Source: JBCCGR01 sp039029195
Lineage (GTDB): Bacteria; Pseudomonadota; Alphaproteobacteria; Rhizobiales; Rhizobiaceae
DNA: 64,000 nucleotides
Reading direction: 5' to 3'
Assembly (NCBI GenBank): GCA_039029195.1
Contig: JBCCGR010000002.1
Location: forward strand, 124,001-188,000
The notes under the pieces are model-generated. The model did not search any database and was not told where the DNA came from. It saw only the letters and a program-made list of their open reading frames with translations. Every line of letters starts with the position of its first letter. Position 1 is the stretch's first letter. Shown here piece by piece: positions 36,314 through 45,120 of this stretch. Made by a program: the position numbers and the translations under genes.

Positions 36314-37408
36314 ATGCCGCGCCCTGTTAGCGATGATGTGACGGAAATGGAAGAGGGAGACGCACCGTCCGGGCCTCAAACCGACCGCATCACGGGAGAA
36401 GAGCTCGACTGGCACGAACTGACAGTGCCGGAGACGGCGAGTGGCAAGCGGGTCGATATGTTTGTGGCCGCCAATGCGCCAGATCACATTTCCCGGGCGC
36501 GTGTACAAAGCCTGCTTCGCCAGGGCGCCGTGCTTATCAATGATCAAAAGCCCAAGGGCACAAGCCAGAAATTGAAGGAAGCCGATGTGGTGCGCTTTGC
36601 CGTGCCCGCGCCGGTGGAAGCCTATCCGGAACCTGAAGATATTCCCCTCGACATTCTGTTCGAGGATGATGAGATCATTGTCATCAACAAACCCGCCGGT
36701 CTGGTGGTGCACCCGTCGCCCGGAAACTGGTCCGGAACGTTGGTCAACGCGCTGCTTTTTCATTGCGGCGAAAGTCTTGCCGGGATCGGCGGCGTCAAGC
36801 GGCCCGGTATTGTGCACCGGCTCGACATGGACACGACTGGCGTCATGGTTGCTGCCAAAACCTATCCCGCGCACCAGAGCCTTTCGGCCCAGTTTGCCGA
36901 TCATGGGCGCACTGGTGCCTTGATACGCAAATACCAGGCAGTAGTCTGGGGTCATCCTGGTCGCGTTTCCGGCACAATTGATGCGCATCTTGGGCGTCAT
37001 CCAACCAGCCGGAGAAAACGGGCGGTGGTGTCGGAAGATGCCAATGACGCCAAGCATGCAATCACCTGCTATGCGTTGAAGGAAGTCTTCCCCCATTCAT
37101 CGCAAGGGGATGCCATTGCCAGCCTCGTTGAATGTGAACTTGAAACCGGGCGCACCCATCAGATCCGGGTCCATATGGCCCACATCGGCCATCCCCTGAT
37201 CGGTGATCCTGAATATGGCGGCGGATTTGCGACAAAAGCCAACCTGTTGCCAGAACCGCTGGCTGATAAGGTCCGCGCGCTTTCCCGGCAGGCCTTGCAC
37301 GCGGGCTGGCTGACCATCGGACATCCTCATTCAGGGGAGATTATGGACTTTTCCGCGCCACTGCCGCCTGATTTGACTGAAATCATTAACGGATTTCAGG
37401 CGCTTTGA
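36314..37408 (+). CDS. RluA/RluD family 23S rRNA pseudouridine synthase
   Basis: A 364-residue enzyme converting uridine to pseudouridine in rRNA. An S4 RNA-binding domain at about 45-100 (RVDMFVAANAPDHISRARVQ) precedes the catalytic domain. The catalytic aspartate lies in GIVHRLDMDTTGVMV, and family motifs LVVHPSPGN and ETGRTHQIRVHMAHIGHPL follow. Position just ahead of rpoH is typical for RluD in Hyphomicrobiales, but the exact uridines modified cannot be read from sequence. Confidence 0.9.
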   Translation: MPRPVSDDVTEMEEGDAPSGPQTDRITGEELDWHELTVPETASGKRVDMFVAANAPDHISRARVQSLLRQGAVLINDQKPKGTSQKLKEADVVRFAVPAPVEAYPEPEDIPLDILFEDDEIIVINKPAGLVVHPSPGNWSGTLVNALLFHCGESLAGIGGVKRPGIVHRLDMDTTGVMVAAKTYPAHQSLSAQFADHGRTGALIRKYQAVVWGHPGRVSGTIDAHLGRHPTSRRKRAVVSEDANDAKHAITCYALKEVFPHSSQGDAIASLVECELETGRTHQIRVHMAHIGHPLIGDPEYGGGFATKANLLPEPLADKVRALSRQALHAGWLTIGHPHSGEIMDFSAPLPPDLTEIINGFQAL

Positions 37409-37564
37409 ACGCAGGTGAACAAAATTTCATGCTCAAAAACGTGATTTTTCCCGGTTTCGACCTATATGGTAGATAGCTGACTGGCGAGCCGACTACGGTC
37501 GCCAATATTTGGTTTGCCGCAATCGGGCGGGAACCGTTGATACTATTGGAGGGAGAGGGTGCTT

Positions 37565-38470
37565 ATGGCCCAGTCCAATTTGCCGACCATTTCGTCGTCT
37601 GAAAATGGTCTTTCTCGTTATCTCGATGAAATACGCAAGTTTCCCATGCTGGAACCCCAGCAGGAATATATGCTTGCAAAACGCTATGCCGAACATGAAG
37701 ACGCTGGTGCCGCTCACGAGCTGGTGACGAGCCATTTGCGCCTCGTTGCCAAAATCGCCATGGGCTATCGCGGCTATGGCCTGCCGATTGGCGAGGTGAT
37801 CTCCGAAGGCAATGTGGGCCTGATGCAGGCCGTCAAGAAGTTCGATCCTGAACGCGGATTCCGTCTTGCCACCTATGCTATGTGGTGGATCAAGGCTGCC
37901 ATTCAGGAATATGTGCTGCGGTCCTGGAGCCTCGTGAAGATGGGCACCACGGCAAACCAGAAGCGCCTGTTCTTCAACCTGCGCAAGCTCAAGGGTAAAA
38001 TTCAGGCGCTTGGTGATGGCGATATGAACGCCAACCAGGTGGGCCAGATCGCGCAGAAGCTTGGTGTTTCCGAAGAAGAAGTGGTGTCCATGAACACCCG
38101 TCTCTCTGGCGATGCGTCGCTCAATGCACCCATCCGCGCGGCGGAAGGGGAAGGCGGGCAGTGGCAGGACTGGCTTGTAGATGAATCCGACAGCCAGGAA
38201 ACCACGCTGGTTGAGCAGGATGAGCTGGAAACCCGTCGCGAAATGCTCAAAGACGCCATGGACGTTCTCAATGACCGTGAAAAGCGCATCTTTCTGGCGC
38301 GGCGTCTTTCGGATGACCCGCTGACGCTTGAAGAGCTCTCAGGCGAGTTCGACATTTCACGCGAGCGGGTGCGCCAGATCGAGGTACGCGCTTTTGAAAA
38401 GGTGCAAAAAGCGGTGGTCAACGCTGCCAAGGAACTGGCGCGCGGCCCGGCGCAGATCGAAGCGCACTAA
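37565..38470 (+). CDS. rpoH: RNA polymerase sigma-32 factor RpoH
   Basis: Heat-shock sigma factor, 301 residues from the ATG at 37565 after GGAGGGAGAGG. Region 2 contains EVISEGNVGLMQAVKKFDPE and FRLATYAMWWIKAAIQEYVL; the RpoH box is NQKRLFFNLRKLKG; region 4 has LEELSGEFDISRERVRQIE. The leader contains a stem GGCGA-g-CCG / CGG-TCGCC (37483-37503), which might affect expression. Several Hyphomicrobiales have two RpoH paralogues; this appears to be the full-length main one, but I cannot compare. Confidence 0.95.
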   Translation: MAQSNLPTISSSENGLSRYLDEIRKFPMLEPQQEYMLAKRYAEHEDAGAAHELVTSHLRLVAKIAMGYRGYGLPIGEVISEGNVGLMQAVKKFDPERGFRLATYAMWWIKAAIQEYVLRSWSLVKMGTTANQKRLFFNLRKLKGKIQALGDGDMNANQVGQIAQKLGVSEEEVVSMNTRLSGDASLNAPIRAAEGEGGQWQDWLVDESDSQETTLVEQDELETRREMLKDAMDVLNDREKRIFLARRLSDDPLTLEELSGEFDISRERVRQIEVRAFEKVQKAVVNAAKELARGPAQIEAH

Positions 38471-38492
38471 TTCGATAGGTTCGAAAAACAGG

Positions 38493-38520
38493 CTCACCCT
38501 GTCTTGATTGGCGGGGTGAG
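38493..38520 (+). terminator. Possible terminator of rpoH
   Basis: CTCACCC (38493-38499) and GGGTGAG (38514-38520) pair perfectly about 25 bases after the rpoH stop, between convergent genes. The following TCTCTCGATTT is only modestly T-rich. Confidence 0.5.
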
Positions 38521-38555
38521 TCTCTCGATTTGTCAGCCGCAAGTTAATTTGCTGA

Positions 38556-39929
38556 CTACTTCGACAGTGTGATTTTGCCCATATTTCCGCGCAGGCCGCC
38601 GGGAAGCGGAACATCTGTTGCCGAATAGTCCGAATTCAACACCAGCGTTGGCCCTTCGTGAAGCTTGAACATACGGGCAATTATGACCGTGTATGCGGAA
38701 TTCTGGGCGATTGAACCGTTGGCATCGATGATCAGCAATCCGCGAGGAATGTAGATCGTGCCGAGCAGCGTATGAGCATTGTTGGATTTGATCCTGAAGA
38801 CCATATCCTTCAATGCTGAAATGATGCCTTTGATACCCTTTTTTCCGCTGGACGCCGGCTTGTCGGGTGTCTGGTAGAAAAGCAGTCCCGCAAGTGGACC
38901 AGATTTGGGTGCAACGAGCGAGATTGTCGTATCAGGCTCGAAGGAAATATTGCTTCCTGCCCCTTCGAGATAGAACCCGGCGTACTTTCCCTGCAGCTTT
39001 GCCGAATCAAGAACGTCCAGCGGGCCTGATGACATGACATAGACGCCAGGGCGCAGATTTACATTTGAGTTGCCCGAAATGGTCAACCCACCGCAATATA
39101 CGCCAGGATTGAGCGTCGTGACCTTGTTGTGAATAACGGTATTCTGGTAGTCGCAGGCATTGACGTTGACTTTAGGACGAACAGCAAGCGGGTCCTGCAT
39201 AACAGGACAATCTGTCGTGGGTTGTGGCGAGAAGAAACCACGCTCTCGAACTGCGCCACCGGCGGAACAAATGAGGCCAGCGGAAATAGAAGAGTTCTTC
39301 TTCATGTAGATGCCGGAACGATGGCGCGAGTTTGAATAAACACCACATTTGTCGGCGCGAATCTTGGCGTTGTCCTCGAGATTGAGAGCCTTGGGCAGCC
39401 AGGTCTCCAAACTCAGAAGACAAAGACCGCCAGCATTGCCAAGTGCCTGCGCTGATGCCTCAGCCTTAATCGTAGACTGTGCAGGTTGGAGAAAGTTTCC
39501 AAAGAAGTTTTTCCGAACCGCCGTGATCTTGACGGTCAGCGAGCCGCTTTGTTTGTCCACATTCGTCTTGATGTTGGGGGTGCCGACAATCGAATTCGCG
39601 GCCATATCAAGATTGGCGATCACATAATGGGAAGCGACCGATTTAATTGTTGAAGTTGATGTATTGGACAGCACCATTTCGCGCGCTGCGGCAACGGCCG
39701 CGGCGTCGGCGGCTTCCTGAACGTTTGACCGGGCCGACGAGATGCCAGAATAGTCAACCGCAATTCCAGCAGCGAGGGCCGCAACGGGCAGTGTCAAGCC
39801 GGCATAGAGAGCAATCCCGCCACGTTTGTCGTTGAGGAGACGAGAAAAACTCTCACTTAGGTTGTGGGATATGTCAGCGGGTTGGATGCGATTTGATTTG
39901 ATGAACTCTTTGAACCGAGTGAACGCCAT
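38556..39929 (-). CDS. TadG-like pilus assembly/secreted-structure protein
   Basis: A 457-residue protein with a TadG-like N-terminus: a basic tail, GGIALYAGLTLPVAALAAG and a helix ending AVDYSGI at about residues 38-62, then QEAADAAAVAAARE, the hallmark of the TadE/TadG family. The rest is extracytoplasmic, beta-rich and repetitive (LNPGVYCGGLTISGNSNVNL, RPGVYVMSSGPL, AKLQGKYAGFYLEG), with several cysteines. TadG-type proteins help assemble Flp pili or sit in the envelope. No flp, cpa or other tad gene is present, so this copy is solitary. It diverges from the hybrid kinase gene. Confidence 0.8.
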   Translation of the reverse strand: MAFTRFKEFIKSNRIQPADISHNLSESFSRLLNDKRGGIALYAGLTLPVAALAAGIAVDYSGISSARSNVQEAADAAAVAAAREMVLSNTSTSTIKSVASHYVIANLDMAANSIVGTPNIKTNVDKQSGSLTVKITAVRKNFFGNFLQPAQSTIKAEASAQALGNAGGLCLLSLETWLPKALNLEDNAKIRADKCGVYSNSRHRSGIYMKKNSSISAGLICSAGGAVRERGFFSPQPTTDCPVMQDPLAVRPKVNVNACDYQNTVIHNKVTTLNPGVYCGGLTISGNSNVNLRPGVYVMSSGPLDVLDSAKLQGKYAGFYLEGAGSNISFEPDTTISLVAPKSGPLAGLLFYQTPDKPASSGKKGIKGIISALKDMVFRIKSNNAHTLLGTIYIPRGLLIIDANGSIAQNSAYTVIIARMFKLHEGPTLVLNSDYSATDVPLPGGLRGNMGKITLSK

Positions 39930-40131
39930 TTCTTCCCAACTTGACCACGCGTTTTCTCAACGCTGATCGATTAATAGCAAAAAAAAGTTACCATTTTTGA
40001 AACCACTAACCGGACATCATGGATCGCCAGTAACGTTCTGATAACCTTCGCTCTTTCTCGAAAATTAAGTTTGACCGCCTAGAACTTCACCAATTCGGTT
40101 TGGTGGGCGAACCGATTGGCGGGGATAAAGA

Positions 40132-42927
40132 ATGCGGTTTCGCAATTCTATTGCAGCAAAGCTTGCTTTCACGGTGGTGTTCACTGTGTGCATGACGATG
40201 GTTATGATGTCAGGTTTCTCCGTCTGGCAGGAAACCCAACGCTATTCCACCGTCAAGAAAAACGAGCTTGAGGCAACCGCTCGGGTCTTCGCGTCGTCTG
40301 TTTCAAATGCGCTCAGGGACGGTGACCTGCAACAAACGCTCAATTCGTTGCGCGCGATTGCTCATCTTCCGCACATCCAGCATGTGGAAGTGATCGACGG
40401 AAATGGTCGGCGCTTCGCGAACCTTGGTTCCGGAGTCGTCCTGAAAAGCCGCATGCAGCAGAATGCTGAAGCCTCACTTTTCGACCTTCTCACTGGAAAA
40501 CCACTGCTTGTGGATGTGCCGATCGTCAATTCGGGCGACCCGATTGGCAAGTTGAGGCTGCTCGCGTCGACGAGTGATCTGAAGGAAACAGTTTTATCGG
40601 GGCTGATCAGTTCTTTGCTGATTGCCCTGTTGGCCGCCAGCGTCGGGCTGATTTTTGCGCTCAGACTGCAATCATCCATTATCTCTCCACTAAGGCGTTT
40701 GAAGGATGCAATGCTTGAAGTGCGTGAAACCCGCACATTTGATCGCAAGGTGGAAATATCTGCTCGGGACGAGACGGGCCAGCTCGTCGAGTCCTTCAAC
40801 CACATGCTGTCCAATATTCGTGAGCGCGATGCGGCGCTGGAGAAACACCGCGAAACCCTGGAAGACACAGTCCGCCAGCGCACCGCTGACTTGTTGATTG
40901 CACGCGATGAAGCAAATGCGGCCAATACCGCTAAATCAGAGTTTTTGGCCACCATGAGCCACGAAATCCGTACGCCAATGAACGGCATGCTGGTGATGGC
41001 GGAGCTGTTGGCGGACGGCGAACTTCCCCCCCGATACCAGCGCTATGCCGATGTGGTTGTAAAATCGGGCAAAAGCCTGTTGACCATCATCAATGACATT
41101 CTGGATCTGGCAAAAATTGAATCCGGCCGTTTTGAAGTTGAAGCTATCCCGACAAGACCATCGGATATCGCAGAAGATGTTCTTGGGCTCTTTTATGAAC
41201 GAGCTGTGTCAAAGGACGTTGATCTATCAGCCGCGCTTGCTCCTGATCTGCCCGATTCCATGTCGAGTGACCCGACGCGGCTCAATCAGATCTTGAGCAA
41301 TCTGGTCAACAATGCGCTGAAATTCACCGAATCGGGCTCGGTTCAGATCACTGTTGAGAAGGTTACCGTCAACGACAGCGCTTCAAGCCCAATGATGCGG
41401 TTCGCTGTGCACGACACCGGCATAGGCATTGCTGAAGACAAGCTGGATCAGGTGTTTGAAAGTTTCACCCAGGCTGACCAGTCCACCACCCGCCAATTTG
41501 GTGGCACGGGCCTGGGCCTACCAATTTGTAAGAAACTTGTTGAGGCGATGGGTGGTGAAATCGGTGTTTTGAGCACCGTGGGTGAAGGCTCGGAATTCTA
41601 TTTCACAGTGCCAATTGTCAATTCGGAAGCCAGAAAACCACGGCCTGAATATTCAGTCTTTTCCGGTCAGCGTGTCGCTGTGTTTGGTGAGCCGGCACCG
41701 TCTCGCACTGTGCTGGAACTGGCCCTTTGCCAGGTGGGTGCCAGGGTTGAAGCAATCGAGCCAAACGAGCCACTTGCTGGCGTTTTCCATTCGGTCTTTG
41801 CTCCCGCATCGGTGATCGAGAAACTTGAACCGGACACGCCTGTGATCAATCGCGTTGTGATCGCTGGGCTCGGCGACGTTGAAGTCGATAATCTCATTGC
41901 GTCCGGGCGCGCAAACGACATGTTGCTGCGCCCCTTCTCAACGCGGTCCTGTGGTGAGTTGATTGAAAATCTCTCAAGCCACGGACCACGTGGCGATTCA
42001 CTCATATCCGGATCCCAAGGCAAGGCTGATGTAGAAACGGTCAGCTTCTCAGGTGCGCGGGTGCTCGTGGTCGATGATTCGCAGATCAACCGTGAAGTTG
42101 CCAGGGAAGCGCTCAACCGGCTGGGCGTCGAGCCTGAAATGGCCGAAAACGGACTTGAAGCGGTGGAACGGGTTGCCAGCGAACCGTTTGATTTGGTGCT
42201 GATGGACGGCAGCATGCCGGTCATGGATGGCTTTACGGCCGCGCGAACCATTCGGGAAAATGAAAAGGCTGGACAGTCAACAGGATCTCAAGTCGCGCCG
42301 ACACCAATCGTTGCATTGACTGCGCATGCTACCGGTGATGCAGCGCATCAGTGGAAATCCAGTGGAATGGATGGCTGCATCGTGAAGCCGTTTTCCTTGA
42401 GCGACATTGAAGCGGTGCTTGAAACCTATTGTTCAACCGCGAAAACCAGTTCTGACTTTGGCCCATCGGACCTGCAGAACTCTGACCCGACGCTTCAAAA
42501 AGGTTTCCGGCCGACCGCGGATTCCGTATTTGATCAGGCAGCAATCGACAATCTGAAAGCCATTGCTGGCGACGGTTTCAGCACAATGATCACCCGTTTG
42601 TGGACCATCTATGTTGATAGCGCGCCGCAGGTCCTGTCCGACCTTGGTGCTGCAGTCAACGCAGGCAATCGTCAGGAAATCCTGTCGAAAGCGCACGCGT
42701 TAAAGTCGATGAGCAACAATGTTTCTGCCGTCAGCCATGCGGCCCTTTGTCAGCGCATGGAGGATGGGGCGCCCGACGCTGATCTCGGCGCACTCAATGC
42801 GCTGTTCGCCGAGATCGAAACCGGTTTTCGCGCAGTTCTGCGCGAAATAGAAGCGTCAGTTGGTGAGGGCAGATCTGGGCAAACAACCGCTCCGGTTCAG
42901 GCGGTCCCGCTGGGGAAGGCGTCATGA
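40132..42927 (+). CDS. Hybrid sensor histidine kinase with receiver and HPt domains
   Basis: A 931-residue membrane kinase. Transmembrane helices at about 9-30 and 153-177 flank a periplasmic sensor; HAMP at about 178-232; coiled coil; DHp with phospho-accepting His277 in MSHEIRTPMNG; ATPase domain with LVNNALKFTE, DTGIGI and GGTGLGLPI; a receiver at about 640-765 with Asp692 (LVLMDGSMPVMDG) and switch lysine in CIVKPF; and an HPt domain with His855 (KAHALKSMSNN). Residues about 505-600 look like a second receiver that has lost its aspartate. All phosphorelay steps are in one protein; output is probably the downstream REC-EAL protein. Confidence 0.9.
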   Translation: MRFRNSIAAKLAFTVVFTVCMTMVMMSGFSVWQETQRYSTVKKNELEATARVFASSVSNALRDGDLQQTLNSLRAIAHLPHIQHVEVIDGNGRRFANLGSGVVLKSRMQQNAEASLFDLLTGKPLLVDVPIVNSGDPIGKLRLLASTSDLKETVLSGLISSLLIALLAASVGLIFALRLQSSIISPLRRLKDAMLEVRETRTFDRKVEISARDETGQLVESFNHMLSNIRERDAALEKHRETLEDTVRQRTADLLIARDEANAANTAKSEFLATMSHEIRTPMNGMLVMAELLADGELPPRYQRYADVVVKSGKSLLTIINDILDLAKIESGRFEVEAIPTRPSDIAEDVLGLFYERAVSKDVDLSAALAPDLPDSMSSDPTRLNQILSNLVNNALKFTESGSVQITVEKVTVNDSASSPMMRFAVHDTGIGIAEDKLDQVFESFTQADQSTTRQFGGTGLGLPICKKLVEAMGGEIGVLSTVGEGSEFYFTVPIVNSEARKPRPEYSVFSGQRVAVFGEPAPSRTVLELALCQVGARVEAIEPNEPLAGVFHSVFAPASVIEKLEPDTPVINRVVIAGLGDVEVDNLIASGRANDMLLRPFSTRSCGELIENLSSHGPRGDSLISGSQGKADVETVSFSGARVLVVDDSQINREVAREALNRLGVEPEMAENGLEAVERVASEPFDLVLMDGSMPVMDGFTAARTIRENEKAGQSTGSQVAPTPIVALTAHATGDAAHQWKSSGMDGCIVKPFSLSDIEAVLETYCSTAKTSSDFGPSDLQNSDPTLQKGFRPTADSVFDQAAIDNLKAIAGDGFSTMITRLWTIYVDSAPQVLSDLGAAVNAGNRQEILSKAHALKSMSNNVSAVSHAALCQRMEDGAPDADLGALNALFAEIETGFRAVLREIEASVGEGRSGQTTAPVQAVPLGKAS

Positions 42928-43016
42928 TGAAATCCAAATCTACAGTTCGATCAACGACCTCAGTTCGAAGCAGGAACGCAATGAAGAAGTCGAAACTCCG
43001 GGGGCAGGTTCAATGA
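42924..43016 (+). CDS. Possible 30-codon coupling ORF between kinase and REC-EAL genes
   Basis: ATGATGAAATCC overlaps the kinase stop (ATGA at 42924), and the frame ends in a TGA overlapping the next ATG (ATGA at 43013). The 30-residue product is basic (MMKSKSTVRSTTSVRSRNAM and on) and resembles nothing I know. It may only hand ribosomes from one gene to the next, or be chance. Confidence 0.25.
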   Translation: MMKSKSTVRSTTSVRSRNAMKKSKLRGQVQ

Positions 43017-44248
43017 ACGCCGCAACCATTCACGCAAGAAAATACCGATCCGTTCTGCTGATCGACGATGACCCGGTGCAGATTGCCATTCTGGAAGCCT
43101 ATCTCCAGTCCGTGGGCGCTGAAAAGGTTCATGAAGCGAACAATGGCCGCGAAGCCCTGTCAAAACTGGAGCAGCTTGGCGACGCAATCGATCTGATTTT
43201 GTGCGATCTGAAAATGCCAGAGATGGATGGGATTGAGTTTCTGCGTCACGCCAGTGAGGCCGGGTTTTCAGGACCCATCGGCATATTGAGCGGCGTGGAT
43301 AATTTCCTGATCGAGAGCGCCCACAAACTCGCCAAGATCCACAAGCTCAACGTGCTCGGCAGTTTGAAAAAGCCGGTTTCGCGCGAGGGGCTTGATGATT
43401 TGTTGTTTAGTGAAGCACCTGATGAATCCGACACGACCCCGCAAGCTGGTTTTCCGATCGACCGTGGCATATTGCACGACGCCATCGAGCGTCACGACAT
43501 TGTTCCGCACTTTCAGCCCAAGGTCTGTACAAAAACAGGAATGATTGTCGGTGCTGAGGCTCTGGCGCGTTGGAGGCATCCAACCCTTGGCATGATCTCG
43601 CCTGGATCGTTCATTCCATTGGCTGAACTTTGCGATCTCGCGATGCCGCTGACCCAGTCCATCGTATCTCAAGTGATTGACGCTGCCACCCAGTGCCACA
43701 ATGCCGGTCTTGATCTGAAATTCTCATTCAACGTCGCCCCACAGCTTCTTTCGAACCTGCAGCTTCTGGATACGTTTTTGCAAAGATTGAAGCTAGCCGG
43801 GCTGGAAACAAACCGTTTTGTCGTGGAAGTCACCGAAACCGGCATTCTGAAAGCGGATGCGGCAACCATGGAAATACTCGCGCGTCTTCGCATCAAGGAT
43901 GTGGGCATCTCGATTGATGACTTCGGCACCGGATTTGCCAATGTCGAAACTCTGAGACAGTTTCCCTACTCCGAATTGAAAATCGACCAGTCCTTCATTC
44001 GCGGAGCCACACACGATGCCTTCTGCAAAGCATCTGTGGAGGCGAGCGTTAATCTCGCGAAACAGCTTGATTTGAAAATGGTCGCCGAAGGCGTTGAAAC
44101 CGTCGATCAATGGGACATGGTTTCAAACTACGGCATTGACGAGGTTCAGGGCTTTCTGATTTCCGCTGCGCTGCCAGTCGACGATTTCATCGCATTCTGC
44201 CGTGAAAACGCAGGCGGTATTTCACTCAACAGCAGCGCCGCCGCGTGA
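43013..44248 (+). CDS. Response regulator with EAL c-di-GMP phosphodiesterase domain
   Basis: A 411-residue cytoplasmic protein: receiver domain at about 10-130 with acceptor Asp65 (LILCDLKMPEMDG) and an EAL domain at about 150-400. The EAL catalytic set is present: EALARW (Glu182), SFNVAP, VEVTETG, IDDFGTGFAN, LKIDQSFI and VAEGVET (Glu359), with VQGFLIS at the end. It should hydrolyse c-di-GMP when its receiver state allows. The frame is open upstream into the kinase gene, but the ATG at 43013 begins the recognisable protein. Probably the output of the hybrid kinase. Confidence 0.9.
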   Translation: MNAATIHARKYRSVLLIDDDPVQIAILEAYLQSVGAEKVHEANNGREALSKLEQLGDAIDLILCDLKMPEMDGIEFLRHASEAGFSGPIGILSGVDNFLIESAHKLAKIHKLNVLGSLKKPVSREGLDDLLFSEAPDESDTTPQAGFPIDRGILHDAIERHDIVPHFQPKVCTKTGMIVGAEALARWRHPTLGMISPGSFIPLAELCDLAMPLTQSIVSQVIDAATQCHNAGLDLKFSFNVAPQLLSNLQLLDTFLQRLKLAGLETNRFVVEVTETGILKADAATMEILARLRIKDVGISIDDFGTGFANVETLRQFPYSELKIDQSFIRGATHDAFCKASVEASVNLAKQLDLKMVAEGVETVDQWDMVSNYGIDEVQGFLISAALPVDDFIAFCRENAGGISLNSSAAA

Positions 44249-44306
44249 TATTGCGCTCAGGTTTTACACTGGGCATCCCATGGTCTAGGCAGAACGGGAA
44301 ACCCCT

Positions 44307-44879
44307 GTGGATTTTCTTGCAATGCGATCACGACTGGTTTCTTCTTCAATCCTCTTCATAGCCACATCGCTTTTGGTTTGGTTTTCTGGGCCACCAGCGC
44401 TCGCTCAGGCCGTGTTTCAGCGAGAGCTGCCCAAGATTGACTGGTCGCTGCCGGAATCGCCGTGGAAACTTTCCTGCCCCCGTGTAAACGAGCAGACTGG
44501 CACACCGATTTGTGTGCTCTCCCAGACACTGAAAGTCGCGAAGTCAGGCCAGCATCTCCTGACAGCCCTGGTCCGGGTTCCACCTGAAAAAGACGGGAAG
44601 AAGCAACCGGCAATCATGCTGTTCACTTTGCCGCACGGGCTGTTTTTTCGCGCCGGTGTGAAACTACAGATCGACTCGTCCAAACCCTTTGCCATTCCCT
44701 ACCAGTCGAGTGACGTGCGCGGTGCCTATGCCGGGCTTCACCTGACAAACACCATCCTGAATGCTCTGAAAATGGGCAGCATAATGAAAGTGACCGTGGA
44801 GGCATCCAGCAGGAAACCGCTCACAATGAATGTTTCATTGAAGGGTTTCACCGCTCATTTTGCCAAGCTTGTCGAATGA
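44307..44879 (+). CDS. Invasion-associated locus B (IalB) family protein
   Basis: A 190-residue exported protein with a signal peptide (hydrophobic residues about 11-33, cleavage near PALAQA), then an IalB-like domain with WKLSCPRVNEQTGTPICVLSQ (two cysteines, probably a disulfide), TLPHGLFFRAGVKLQID and FAIPYQSSDVRGAYAGLHL. Named for a Bartonella invasion protein, but widespread in free-living relatives with unclear function. The GTG start at 44307 has GGGAAA ahead; an ATG at 44322 is the alternative. Stands 58 bases after the REC-EAL gene. Confidence 0.85.
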   Translation: MDFLAMRSRLVSSSILFIATSLLVWFSGPPALAQAVFQRELPKIDWSLPESPWKLSCPRVNEQTGTPICVLSQTLKVAKSGQHLLTALVRVPPEKDGKKQPAIMLFTLPHGLFFRAGVKLQIDSSKPFAIPYQSSDVRGAYAGLHLTNTILNALKMGSIMKVTVEASSRKPLTMNVSLKGFTAHFAKLVE

Positions 44880-45120
44880 TTGGTGACCGCCAAATGCAGG
44901 CTTGAATTGTTCCAAACGATCAGAGCGCGTTGACGGCTGGTGTCGACCATTGTGGAATTTGGCCCGAAAACCCGATTGACGTATGAGGGAGTGGGAGAAA
45001 ATTTTTCGTGTTCCCGGTTCGCCCCCTTCATTCCAAGTTGACAGGAACGAAACGACACCGCAAAACCGGACCACCTTCAACAATGATCTGAAGGCAATAT
45101 TTGTTCTGGGAGGTTTCCAT

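Noticed and set aside
44880..45120. Possible extra N-terminal coding region before the TRAP binding protein (frame open from 44983)
   Set aside because: The Tat signal at 45121 with its own ribosome site must be N-terminal; upstream codons do not look like protein.
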